A DNA stretch of 64,000 nucleotides. Origin: JASHPR01 sp963795055 (GTDB lineage: Bacteria; Actinomycetota; Actinomycetes; Streptosporangiales; Streptosporangiaceae). The position numbers were made by a program, and so were the translations under genes. Under the pieces are notes generated by a model. It had not been told where the DNA came from, made no database searches, and worked only from the letters and a program-made list of their open reading frames with translations. The stretch covers positions 1-64,000 of the forward strand of contig CAWCGJ010000016.1 in assembly GCA_963795055.1 (NCBI GenBank). Reading direction: 5' to 3'. Each line of letters opens with the position of its first letter. Positions within the stretch are counted from its first letter, which is position 1. This document shows positions 52,256-60,751 of this stretch, piece after piece.

Positions 52256-53562
52256 AGTACGGCCAGGACACGGTCGACCGGGTGCGGTCGATCATGGCGC
52301 CGGGCAACCCGGTTCCCGGTGACGTCCTTTCGGGCCGCCAGCGCGCCCCGCACCGGCAGGAGACGCACGACCGGATCCTGGCCAGCGCATGGACCGATCC
52401 GACCGCACCGCCCCGGCCGCCCGGGGCGGGAGGCCCCGGCCGGTGGCGGCCGCGGGGCGGGCGCGCCGGGCGCGTGATCGCGCCGGTCGCGGCCGGCCTG
52501 GCCGTGGCCGGCCTGGTGACCGGCCTGGCCCTCGCGGCCGGCTCACCGGCACCGGTCCGCCGGCCAGCCACCGGGGCGCTGGCCACCGCGGACCGGGCCA
52601 TGCCCCGCTTCTACGTCACGCTCACGTCGCCGGGTCAGTCCGGCCGCATCTACGCGCAGGTCCACGCGTCGCAAACCGGACAGGTACTCAGCCAGGTCCG
52701 GGCCGGTTTCCTCGGCAGCGGCATGGGCATCAGCGCCGACCAGTCGGACCGGGCCTTCGTGATCGACGCGGCGGCCAAGGACGCCACGCACGCCCGGATT
52801 GTCCTGTACCTGCTGCGCGTGTCGGCCGACGGTCACTCGACGACGGTGACCCGGCTCCCGCTGGTGCTGCTGCCGCCCGGCTCGCCCGACGTCGTCGACG
52901 GCATCGCCGTCTCCCCGGACGGGACCAAGCTGGCCGTCGCGCTGCAGGTCAACCAGAACCCGAACGTGGTAAACCCGCGCGGTGAGATCGTCGTGTACTC
53001 GCTGGCCGGGGGCCCGACGCAGATCTGGACCGCTCCCGGGGACAAGGCGGTGCCGTGGAATCCGGCCTGGACCGGCGGCAGCCGGTACCTGACCTTCGTC
53101 TGGCAGGACCAGCTCACCGGGACGCAATGGTTCTTCGCCGGCCGCAGCCAGGTCCGCAGGCTCGACACCGCCACCCCCGCGCGCAACCTGCTCGCCTCCC
53201 AGGTGCTGGTGACCGGCGGCGGCCCGGTCGGCTACATCCAGGCGGCCTCGGCCGGCCCGGCAGACGCGCCGATCATCGCGGCCGTGTTCCAGGTGCCGCC
53301 CACGGGAACGAGCGGTACCGCGCACATGCGCCTGGTCGCGCTGTCTGCGGCCACCGGTGCCGTCACCCAGGTCTTCGCCCGCCACGCCGCCGGCTACGCC
53401 GGGCAGGTCCAGGAGGGAAGCGCGGTCGCCAGCTGCCAGGTCCTCGGCGCCGACCCGACCGGCCAGCACACGCTGACTTACTGCCCGAACCTCGCCCGGA
53501 TCGACCATGGCGTGCTCACCCCGCTGCCGCCCGACCCCGGCGTGTTCGCCGCCGCTTGGTGA
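52252..53562 (+). CDS. Single-pass membrane protein with exported beta-propeller-like domain (sigma partner)
   Basis: A 436-aa protein. The cytoplasmic N-terminus (1-75) has 'DTVDRVRSIMAPGNPVPGDV' and 'HDRILASAW', a layout like CU044-type anti-sigma partners. A membrane helix follows ('VIAPVAAGLAVAGLVTGLAL', about 76-98), then an exported domain with propeller-like repeats ('GIAVSPDGTKLAVALQVNQN', 'NPAWTGGSRYLTFVWQDQLT'). There is no zinc HxxxCxxC anti-sigma motif. Overlap with the ECF sigma gene suggests it senses something outside and controls the sigma. Confidence 0.8.
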   Translation: MKYGQDTVDRVRSIMAPGNPVPGDVLSGRQRAPHRQETHDRILASAWTDPTAPPRPPGAGGPGRWRPRGGRAGRVIAPVAAGLAVAGLVTGLALAAGSPAPVRRPATGALATADRAMPRFYVTLTSPGQSGRIYAQVHASQTGQVLSQVRAGFLGSGMGISADQSDRAFVIDAAAKDATHARIVLYLLRVSADGHSTTVTRLPLVLLPPGSPDVVDGIAVSPDGTKLAVALQVNQNPNVVNPRGEIVVYSLAGGPTQIWTAPGDKAVPWNPAWTGGSRYLTFVWQDQLTGTQWFFAGRSQVRRLDTATPARNLLASQVLVTGGGPVGYIQAASAGPADAPIIAAVFQVPPTGTSGTAHMRLVALSAATGAVTQVFARHAAGYAGQVQEGSAVASCQVLGADPTGQHTLTYCPNLARIDHGVLTPLPPDPGVFAAAW

Positions 53563-53685
53563 GCCAGGCGCCAGCCGCCAATAGTTACCAAGCTGTGATA
53601 ACTGAGGCCTGGCCGGCCTGGGCCCTGGCGTGTCTTAAGAAGGACCGCGCGGTACGCACGCGCTTTGGGGACACGGGAGGGTCAC

Positions 53686-54840
53686 ATGTCGGGCAGGGCA
53701 ACAGGAGAGGACGCCTGGGCGGGTGAGGACGAGAGGCCACGGGGACGCCGGCCGGGCCGCACGGCCCGGGCCGCGGCGGCCGGGGTCGCCGCCGCAGCGC
53801 TGGCGGTAACCGGCGTGGTGACGGCCACGGCGTCGGCGGTGGCCGCGACGTCGGCCAGCCCGGCCTGGCACATCGTCAAGCGGGTGCACAGCGGTAACAC
53901 CGGCGTGTTCACGGCGGTGGTCGCGGTCGGCAAGACCGGCGGGTGGGCCTTCAACGGGGTCTCCGGGCCGACCGCCTGGGAGCGCAGCGGGTCGTCCTGG
54001 ACCCGGGTCGCGTTCCCGGGCCGCAGCGACGAGCTGGTCGTCGCGGCCGGCGCGTCGTCACCCACCAACGTCTGGGCCTTCACCGACGGCACCAGCGCAG
54101 CGCGGGCGCTGCGCTGGAACGGCAGCCGGTGGTCGGTGATGCGGTCCTTCGGGACTCTGATCGGCGGCGCGGTGGTCCTGTCCCCGAGCGACGTCTGGGT
54201 GTTCGGCGAGCCCTTCGCCCCCGGCGGCGGGCTGGGCGCCTGGCACTACAACGGCCACGGGTGGGCCAAGGTGACGTCGGGCCATGGACTGGAGGGTGGC
54301 AGCGGGCTGTCCGCCCGCGACGTCTGGGCCTTCGCCGGAACCAAGGTCGCGCACTGGAACGGCCGCACGTGGGTGCGTACCTCGGTGGCGGCCCTGCTGC
54401 CCGCGAAGCAGGCCCTCAACGACCCGGCGGTAGTGGGCATCGTCGCGGAGGCGCGCAGTAGCGTCTACGCCATCGGCAGCGGCAACCGCGAGGACGAGGG
54501 CGGGCCGACGGTCATCCTGCACTACAACGGCCACTCGTGGCGCAAGATGGCCCAGGGCTCCCTCGGGAACGGCACGTCCCCGCTCCAGCAGGCCACCTCC
54601 GACGGTCACGGCGGCCTGTGGATCCCGATGCCCGGCTTCGACGGCCAGAAGTCCTTTATGGTGCACTACCTGCACGGCAAGCTCACCAAGGCCGCCCTGC
54701 CCGGCGGCGCCACCCGGATGGACGTGGTGTCCGTCTCCCACATCCCGGGCACCGCCCAGGTGCTGGGCGGGGGCTTTACCCACACGGCCGGCAACCCGAG
54801 CGCCGGCATCGTGGCCGTGCTCCTGCAGTTCGGGGGCTGA
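53686..54840 (+). CDS. Secreted protein with Trp-rich propeller-like repeats
   Basis: A 384-aa protein with GGGAGGG five bases before the ATG. A long basic signal region ('RRPGRTARAAAAGVAAAALA', about 20-58) leads to export. The mature part has repeats with 'WxxSGSSWTRVAFPG', 'LRWNGSRWSVMRSFG', 'WHYNGHGWAKVTSG', 'AHWNGRTWVRTSV' and 'LHYNGHSWRKMAQG', each with a preceding 'DVWxF'-type strand. This is a probable five- or six-bladed propeller. It is 123 bases after the sigma/propeller pair and may belong to its regulon. Confidence 0.8.
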   Translation: MSGRATGEDAWAGEDERPRGRRPGRTARAAAAGVAAAALAVTGVVTATASAVAATSASPAWHIVKRVHSGNTGVFTAVVAVGKTGGWAFNGVSGPTAWERSGSSWTRVAFPGRSDELVVAAGASSPTNVWAFTDGTSAARALRWNGSRWSVMRSFGTLIGGAVVLSPSDVWVFGEPFAPGGGLGAWHYNGHGWAKVTSGHGLEGGSGLSARDVWAFAGTKVAHWNGRTWVRTSVAALLPAKQALNDPAVVGIVAEARSSVYAIGSGNREDEGGPTVILHYNGHSWRKMAQGSLGNGTSPLQQATSDGHGGLWIPMPGFDGQKSFMVHYLHGKLTKAALPGGATRMDVVSVSHIPGTAQVLGGGFTHTAGNPSAGIVAVLLQFGG

Positions 54841-54883
54841 CCAGGCCGTTCCCTCACCCGGCCCGCCCGGTTAGGCTCGCCGG

Positions 54884-55498
54884 GTGAGGGACTTGCCGGG
54901 ACCGGACCGGGCAGCGATCACGACCAACCTGGCCCGGTTCCGGCGCGCCGGGGTGTCCCGGGCGGGCCTGAAGGCCGCGTCGGTCGCCATCTGCGTCGTG
55001 TCCCGCCGCGATGAGCGCTCCCTGCTGATCACCAGGAGAGCCGCGGGCCTGCGCTCGCACGCCGGCCAGTGGGCTCTCCCCGGCGGGGGCCGCGATCCGG
55101 GCGAGTCGGCGCAGGATGCCGCCCGCCGGGAGCTGCACGAGGAAACCGGGGTGCAGGTCGGGCCCGGCGACGTCCTCGGGGTCCTCGACGACTACGTCAC
55201 CCGGTCGGGTTACCGGATCACCCCGGTGGTGGTGTGGGGCGGCCCGGTCAGCCCCGCGATGAGCGGCCCGGCCTCCGAGGTGGCGCAGATACACGTGATC
55301 CCGCTGGCCGACCTTGACGTGGCGCCCCGGCTGCTGCGCATTCCCGAGTCGGACGCGCCGGTCATCCAGCTGCCGCTGCTCGGCCGGTACCTGCACGCGC
55401 CGACGGCGGCGATCATCTACCAGTTCTGCCAGGTGGCGCTGCACGGCCGCGTGGTACGCGTCGCCCATTTCGAGCAGCCGGTGTTCGCCTGGAAGTAG
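54884..55498 (+). CDS. Nudix hydrolase (CoA pyrophosphatase-like)
   Basis: A 204-aa enzyme with a GTG start. The Nudix box is 'GGGRDPGESAQDAARRELHE' continuing 'ETGV', matching GX5EX7REUXEEXGU. 'CVVSRRDERSLLITRRAAGL' and 'AGQWALPGG' precede it. It hydrolyses a nucleotide diphosphate linked to another group; the length and 'HAGQWALPGG' suggest the CoA/NUDT7-like branch, but this is not certain. Confidence 0.88.
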   Translation: MRDLPGPDRAAITTNLARFRRAGVSRAGLKAASVAICVVSRRDERSLLITRRAAGLRSHAGQWALPGGGRDPGESAQDAARRELHEETGVQVGPGDVLGVLDDYVTRSGYRITPVVVWGGPVSPAMSGPASEVAQIHVIPLADLDVAPRLLRIPESDAPVIQLPLLGRYLHAPTAAIIYQFCQVALHGRVVRVAHFEQPVFAWK

Positions 55499-56491
55499 CT
55501 ACCGGGGAGCATCACCCAGGCGGTAATCGCATGTGTACTCGTCCAGCCGGCGCTTGAGCTCGTCGTCGATCGTGAACTCGGCGGCGGCCAGGCTCGCGCC
55601 GAGCTGCCCGGGGCGGCTCGCCCCGATGATGGGGGCCGTGACCGCAGGGTTGGCGAGCACCCAGGCGACCGCGAGGGTGACCAGGCTCACGCCGGCCTCG
55701 TCGGCCAGCCCGTGGAGGGCCTCCACCGTGTCGAACTCGCGGTCGTGCCAGTAGCGGTCCTGGTACATCTTCCCGGCGGTGCCGAGGGTGAAGCGCGTGC
55801 TCTCCGGCGGCGGGTTGGCGCGGGAGTGCTTGCCGGACAGCAGCCCGCCCGCGATCGGGTTGTAGGGGATGACCCCGATGCCCTCCTCCCGGCAGTACGG
55901 CAGCATCTCCCGCTCGATCTGCCGGAAGAGCAGGTTGTAGCGCGGCTGGACGCAGTCGAGCCGCGCCAGCCGCAGCGTCTCGGTCCGGCCGACGGCCCGC
56001 ACCAGCTGATAGGTGAGGAAGTTCGAGCAGCCGAGGTAGCGGACCTTCCCCTGGTGCACGAGGTCGTCGAGGGCGCCGAGGGTCTCGTCGATGGGCGTCG
56101 CCGGGTCGTAGCCGTGCAACTGGTAGAGGTCGATGTAGTCGGTCTGCAGGCGCCGCAGCGAGGCCTCGACCGCGTCCAGGATGTGCTTGCGGGAGTTGCC
56201 GCCGTCGAAGGGCGCCGGCCCGGTCGGGACGAAGCACTTGGTGGCGACGATGAACCGGTCCCGCCGGCCGCGCAGCCACCGCCCGAGGATCTCCTCGGTG
56301 ACGCCCCGGGTGGCCAGGTCGCCGCCCAGCGGGTAGGCGTCGGATGAGTCGAGGAAGTCGACGCCGCCCTCGGCGGCCCGGTCGAGGATGGCCACCGAGG
56401 TAGGCTCGTCGCACTGCAGTCCGAAGGTCATCGTGCCCAGGCACAGCCTGGACACCTGAAGGCCGGTCCGGCCGAGTCGGGTGTGTTCCAC
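55499..56491 (-). CDS. Aldo/keto reductase
   Basis: A 330-aa TIM-barrel NADPH-dependent reductase. The catalytic tetrad is Asp48 and Tyr53 ('FLDSSDAYPLGG'), Lys85 ('VATKCFVP') and His126 ('YQLHGYDP'). 'RYLGCSNFLTYQLVRAVGRT' and 'GIGVIPYNPIAGGLLSG' are family positions, and 'PIIGASRPGQL' binds the cofactor phosphate. It ends one base after the convergent Nudix gene. Substrate unknown. Confidence 0.92.
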   Translation of the reverse strand: MEHTRLGRTGLQVSRLCLGTMTFGLQCDEPTSVAILDRAAEGGVDFLDSSDAYPLGGDLATRGVTEEILGRWLRGRRDRFIVATKCFVPTGPAPFDGGNSRKHILDAVEASLRRLQTDYIDLYQLHGYDPATPIDETLGALDDLVHQGKVRYLGCSNFLTYQLVRAVGRTETLRLARLDCVQPRYNLLFRQIEREMLPYCREEGIGVIPYNPIAGGLLSGKHSRANPPPESTRFTLGTAGKMYQDRYWHDREFDTVEALHGLADEAGVSLVTLAVAWVLANPAVTAPIIGASRPGQLGASLAAAEFTIDDELKRRLDEYTCDYRLGDAPR

Positions 56492-56633
56492 ACCCGCACG
56501 TTACCCGTTACGGGACTTGTCCCTATCTGAGACGCCGGCCAGGTGGCCTGCGGGTGAGGATTCAGCGGGAAGGTGTCGCGGCCGGGAGCCGGGACGAGAG
56601 GCGGTGGGCGGGACGGACGGTGGATCGCCGGAG

Positions 56634-57245
56634 ATGCTGACGGTGGCCCTGGACATGCCGTCGGCGCACGTTCTCGCCGACCAGGCGTCGACCATTCAGG
56701 ACCTGCAGTTCGTGATGGACTGCTGCAAGCGGCTGCTCACGGAGCTGGAGAAGCCCGAGGAAGAGCGGGACGCGGTCGTGCCGCAGGCGCTCTGGTCGTC
56801 CGCCCTGGTCGCCTACGCCCGCTGCTTCGGCAAGGGCGGCCGGTCGGGGCTGGCCACCGACGACGTGCGGAACCTGCCTCTCCAGGGGGCGGTGATGAAG
56901 TTCCACAAGTGGGTCATGGAGGAGCGCAACAAGCTGACCATGCATCCCGCGAACCCCTTCGAGGGGGCGAAGGTCGGCGCGGCCCTGTCCCCGCCCGGGC
57001 AGGCGGGGCAGCGGGTGGAGGGTGTCGCGATCTTCTCCGCGAACCGGGTGCTCATCGACGCCATCGGCGTGCGGCAGCTGGGCGGCCTGGCCTCCGAGCT
57101 GGCCAAGCAAACCGCCGAGAAGGCGCAGGCCCAGCAGGACCGGGTGCTGGCCGATGCCCAGCAGCTCAACATCGACCGGCTGTACCAACTGCCGCCGCTG
57201 CGGATGCGGCCGCCGGCGGACGACGCCGGCCCCGATACGCCCTAG
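56634..57245 (+). CDS. Hypothetical helical protein
   Basis: About 203 aa from ATG 56634; a GTG at 56602 is an alternative with GAGAGG before it. The protein is helical and soluble: 'DLQFVMDCCKRLLTELEKPE', 'YARCFGKGGRSGLATDDVRN', 'GAVMKFHKWVMEERNKLTMH' and 'LAKQTAEKAQAQQDRVLADA'. The pattern with 'RCF...HKWVMEERNKLTMHP' looks like an AbiV/HEPN-like helical bundle, but no family was assigned. It overlaps the stop of the convergent molybdopterin enzyme by four bases. Confidence 0.7.
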   Translation: MLTVALDMPSAHVLADQASTIQDLQFVMDCCKRLLTELEKPEEERDAVVPQALWSSALVAYARCFGKGGRSGLATDDVRNLPLQGAVMKFHKWVMEERNKLTMHPANPFEGAKVGAALSPPGQAGQRVEGVAIFSANRVLIDAIGVRQLGGLASELAKQTAEKAQAQQDRVLADAQQLNIDRLYQLPPLRMRPPADDAGPDTP

Positions 57246-59554
57246 GCCAGCAGCGGCGGCGGGGCGCCGACGGTCACCGGCGGCAGCGGGCCGGTCCAGC
57301 GCTCCACCTGGACCAGCGCGTGCTGGCCGGCGCAGCCCTGGGACAGCCGCGAGCTCGGGACATCGGGCGTCAGCACGTTCGGGTTGCCGTGCGCGCACAG
57401 CGGAGCGGGTCCGGTGCCGGGCACCGGGTCGAACCAGGCCCCGGTCGGCAGCCGCACGACGCCGGGGCGGATCGCCGTGGTCAGCACCGCCCCGGCCAGG
57501 CAGGCGCCGCGGTCGTTGAACACCCGGACCACGTCCGAGGCCGCGATGCCGCGGGCGGCCGCGTCCTGCGGGTGCATCTGGAGCGCCTCGCGGCCGGCGA
57601 CCTTACCGCCCTGGCTGGTCGCGCCGACGTCGAGCTGGCTGTGCAGCCGGGTGGCCGGCTGGTTGGCGATCAGGTGCAGCGGGAAGCGGCGGGCCCGCGG
57701 GCTGCCCAGCCACTCGTCCGGCTCCAGCCACACCGGGTGCCCGGGACAGTCGTCGTACCCGAAGCCGGCCACGGTGGCCGAGGTGATCTCGATCCGCCCG
57801 CTCGGCGTCCGCAACGGGGACCGCTGCGGGTCGGCGCGGAACTCCTCGAACAGCGTGAAGTGCGCCGGGCCTCCGGGTAGCCGGAACTCGCCGACCGCCC
57901 AGAACTCGGCGAAGCCCGGGACCTGGTGGCCATGGCCGAGCATGGCCTCGCGCCACTCGCCGTAGAGGTGCTCCAGCCACTGGCGCGGGGTCCGGCCCTC
58001 GGTGAAGGCCGGGGCCAGGCCGAGCCGCCCGGCCAGCGCGGCCAGGATGTCGTGGTCGTCCCGGGCCTGGCCGGCCTCGGTCGCGCGGTGCATCGCGATC
58101 AGGTGCGTGTCACGCCGCCCGGCGCCGATGTCCTCGCGTTCCAGGCTCATGGTGGCCGGGAGCACGATGTCGGCGTGGCGGGCGGTGGCGGTCCAGTGCG
58201 TCTCGTGCACCACGATCGTGTCCGGCCGACCGAACGCGGTGCGCAGCCGGCCCAGGTCCTGGTGATGGTGGAACGGGTTGCCGCCGGCCCAGTACACCAG
58301 CCGGATGTCGGGGTAGGTGTAGCGCCGACCGTCGTAGTCGTAGGCGGTGCCGGGGCCGCGCAGCATGTCCGCGATCCGCGCCACCGGGATGAACGTGCGT
58401 ACCGGGTTGTGGCCCTGGTGCAGGGTGGGCAGCCGCAGCACCGGGTTCTCGCTGCCGACGTCGCCCATCGAGCCGTAGCCGTGGCCGAAGCCGCCGCCGG
58501 GCAGCCCGATCTGGCCGAGCATCGCGGCCAGGGCCAGGGCGGCCCAGACCGGCTGCTCGCCGTGCCGGGCCCGCTGCAACGACCAGGTGACCGTGACCAG
58601 GGTGCGCGCGGCGGCCATCCGCCGCGCCAGCTGCCGGATGGCTTCGGGCTCGATGCCGCAGACCGGCCCGGCCCAGGACGCGTCCTTGGGCCCCCCGTCG
58701 GCCTCGCCGAGCAGGTACCGCTCGAAGGTGTCGTAGCCGGCGCAGTACCGGTCCAGGAACCCCTTGTCGTGCAGGCCCTCGGCCACCAGCGTGTGCGCGA
58801 GCCCGAGCATCAGCGCCACGTCGGTCCCCGGGACCACCGGATGCCACTGCGCGTCCAGGTACGCGGGCAGGTCGCCGCGCAGCGGGCTGATCAGCACGAT
58901 GTCCGTGCCCCGGGCCGCGAGCGCGGCGAGGTAGCCCGGGGTGCCATGGCGGGTCATCCCGCCGGGCGTGACGAACACGTTCTTCTCCGGGATGCCGCCG
59001 AACGCCACGATCAGCTCGGTGTTCGCCACGATCGTGGGCCACGAGGACGCGCCCCGCAGTACCGCGCCCGCGCTGCCCACCAGGTGCGGCAGCAGCACCT
59101 CCGAAGTGCCGATGCTGTAACTGTTGCGCGAGGAGGTGTAGCCGCCGAACAACGCGAGGAACCGGTGCAGCTGGCTCTGTGCGTGGTGAAACCGGCCCGC
59201 GCTGGCCCAGCCGTAGGAGCCGCCGAAGATGGCCTCGTGGCCGGCGGACTCGCGCACCCGCGCCAGTTCGGCGGCGAGCAGGTCCAGCGCTTCCTCCCAG
59301 CCAACTTCCACGAACGGCTCGCCGCCGCGGCGGTCGCTCGGTCCCGGGCCGTCTTCGAGCCAGCCGCGCCGGATGGCGGGCCGGGCCACCCGGGTGGCGT
59401 GCCGCAGCCCGCCGGGGACGTTGCCGAGCAGCGGTGACGGCGCCGGGTCGTCCGGGTGCGCCGTGACGTCGATGCCCCCGCCCGGCGCGGCCCGGACGCG
59501 GAACGCGCCCCAGTGCGAGGTGGTGGGCGTGGCGGGACGGCCCGGTTCGCTCAT
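57242..59554 (-). CDS. Molybdopterin-dependent oxidoreductase (BisC/TorA type)
   Basis: A 770-aa enzyme of the DMSO reductase family. No N-terminal 4Fe-4S Cys motif is present, which places it with biotin sulfoxide/TMAO reductases. The metal-binding loop is 'AIFGGSYGWASAGRFHHAQS' with Ser as likely Mo ligand. 'VYWAGGNPFHHHQDLGRLRT', 'VVHETHWTATARHADIVLPA' and 'LIANQPATRLHSQLDVGA' are cofactor positions, and 'VRLPTGAWFDP' is in the C-terminal domain. There is no Tat signal, so it is cytoplasmic. It probably reduces an S- or N-oxide. Confidence 0.9.
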   Translation of the reverse strand: MSEPGRPATPTTSHWGAFRVRAAPGGGIDVTAHPDDPAPSPLLGNVPGGLRHATRVARPAIRRGWLEDGPGPSDRRGGEPFVEVGWEEALDLLAAELARVRESAGHEAIFGGSYGWASAGRFHHAQSQLHRFLALFGGYTSSRNSYSIGTSEVLLPHLVGSAGAVLRGASSWPTIVANTELIVAFGGIPEKNVFVTPGGMTRHGTPGYLAALAARGTDIVLISPLRGDLPAYLDAQWHPVVPGTDVALMLGLAHTLVAEGLHDKGFLDRYCAGYDTFERYLLGEADGGPKDASWAGPVCGIEPEAIRQLARRMAAARTLVTVTWSLQRARHGEQPVWAALALAAMLGQIGLPGGGFGHGYGSMGDVGSENPVLRLPTLHQGHNPVRTFIPVARIADMLRGPGTAYDYDGRRYTYPDIRLVYWAGGNPFHHHQDLGRLRTAFGRPDTIVVHETHWTATARHADIVLPATMSLEREDIGAGRRDTHLIAMHRATEAGQARDDHDILAALAGRLGLAPAFTEGRTPRQWLEHLYGEWREAMLGHGHQVPGFAEFWAVGEFRLPGGPAHFTLFEEFRADPQRSPLRTPSGRIEITSATVAGFGYDDCPGHPVWLEPDEWLGSPRARRFPLHLIANQPATRLHSQLDVGATSQGGKVAGREALQMHPQDAAARGIAASDVVRVFNDRGACLAGAVLTTAIRPGVVRLPTGAWFDPVPGTGPAPLCAHGNPNVLTPDVPSSRLSQGCAGQHALVQVERWTGPLPPVTVGAPPPLLA

Positions 59555-59690
59555 ACGGCGTCTCCCCGCTCGCCTCCGAGCGCCTTTGCGGCGCCGCCTT
59601 CCCTCGTCGCTCGTTCCTCGCTCCTCAGTCCGGGCGACACCGCGCCCTTCGGCTCGCTCACGCCTCCCGAGCCTATTCGCGATCGGCGGC

Positions 59691-60713
59691 CTAGCCGAAG
59701 GTGAAGCAGTAGGCCTCGGCGCCGGGCGCGAGGAACTCGATCTCGAAGGTGCGGTCGGTGACGGGTCCGGGTTGCCGGATGAGCTGGTACGTCCGCTGTT
59801 CGAGCACCGTGCCCCGGCCTTGCTCGTCGACGTCGGTTCCGTGCACCGCGGCCGCCGGCTGCCCGTCGATGAACACACCGAACGGCACGGGCGTTCCCCG
59901 GGCCGCCGGCCCCATCACGAGGTTGACGTCGCGGGCGTGAAAGCGGTACGCCACGCGCGCGCCTGCCGCGTTCGCCGTGGCGGCCCGTCCCCCCACCGTC
60001 CAGTCGCCGGACAGGCCCCATTCGTTGAGTCGCAGCCGCTCCGGGACCGCGTAGACGTGCGGCGTGCCCAGCACGATGCCGCCGGGAGACGCGAAGCCCT
60101 CGGCCTGGTCATACCCGGTGTAGCTTTCCGGCGACCGCAGCGTGTCCCAGTCGGCGGCGACTTCGAGGCCGCGGGGATCGACCGAGACCATCTCGCGAGC
60201 GAACCCGCTGGCTCCGGCCTCGGCCAGCAGCTGCTGGATCACCATCTCCGACTGCCGGTATTCGCCTTCGCCGAAGTGGTGGTACCGGATGTGCCCCTGC
60301 GCGTCGGCGGCGTAGAGGGCGGGCCAGTAGTGGTTGTCGAAGGCCCGCCAGACCGCGTAGTCGTTGTCGGTCGCGACCGGGTAATCGACCCGCAGGTCCT
60401 TCAGGGCCCAGCGGACGTTACCGGGATCGTGCTCGAACGGGAACTCGGGAGTGTGCACGCCGATCACCACCAGCCCGTGCTCGGCGTACTTCTGCGCCCA
60501 GGCCCGGACGTACGGCAGGGTGCGCAGCCAGTTGATGCAGGTGTAGGTCCAGAAGTCGGCCAGGACGACCTTCCCGCGCAGGCCCTCCGGGGTCAGCGGG
60601 GGCGAGTTGAACCACCCGGTCGCGCCGCCGAAGGAAGCCAGATCCCCCTCGACGGGCAGCCGGGCCGCGGCCGTATGCAGCCCGACGGGCGCGGACCACC
60701 AGTGCGCTGTCAT
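59691..60713 (-). CDS. Thioredoxin-like protein (DipZ C-terminal type)
   Basis: 340 aa. Residues 40-170 are a TlpA/AhpC-like thioredoxin fold: 'GLRGKVVLADFWTYTCINWL' with a single Cys in place of CxxC, and 'VVIGVHTPEFPFEHDPGNVR'. The C-terminal half is a beta-sandwich ('YRFHARDVNLVMGPAARGTP', 'VFIDGQPAAAVHGTDVDEQG') as in the C-terminal part of DipZ. No signal peptide is seen. With one Cys it may be a peroxiredoxin-like or non-redox relative. Confidence 0.82.
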   Translation of the reverse strand: MTAHWWSAPVGLHTAAARLPVEGDLASFGGATGWFNSPPLTPEGLRGKVVLADFWTYTCINWLRTLPYVRAWAQKYAEHGLVVIGVHTPEFPFEHDPGNVRWALKDLRVDYPVATDNDYAVWRAFDNHYWPALYAADAQGHIRYHHFGEGEYRQSEMVIQQLLAEAGASGFAREMVSVDPRGLEVAADWDTLRSPESYTGYDQAEGFASPGGIVLGTPHVYAVPERLRLNEWGLSGDWTVGGRAATANAAGARVAYRFHARDVNLVMGPAARGTPVPFGVFIDGQPAAAVHGTDVDEQGRGTVLEQRTYQLIRQPGPVTDRTFEIEFLAPGAEAYCFTFG

Positions 60714-60751
60714 GACGATGCCTCCTGTCGCTGGATGCCCGCCCCGGACGG

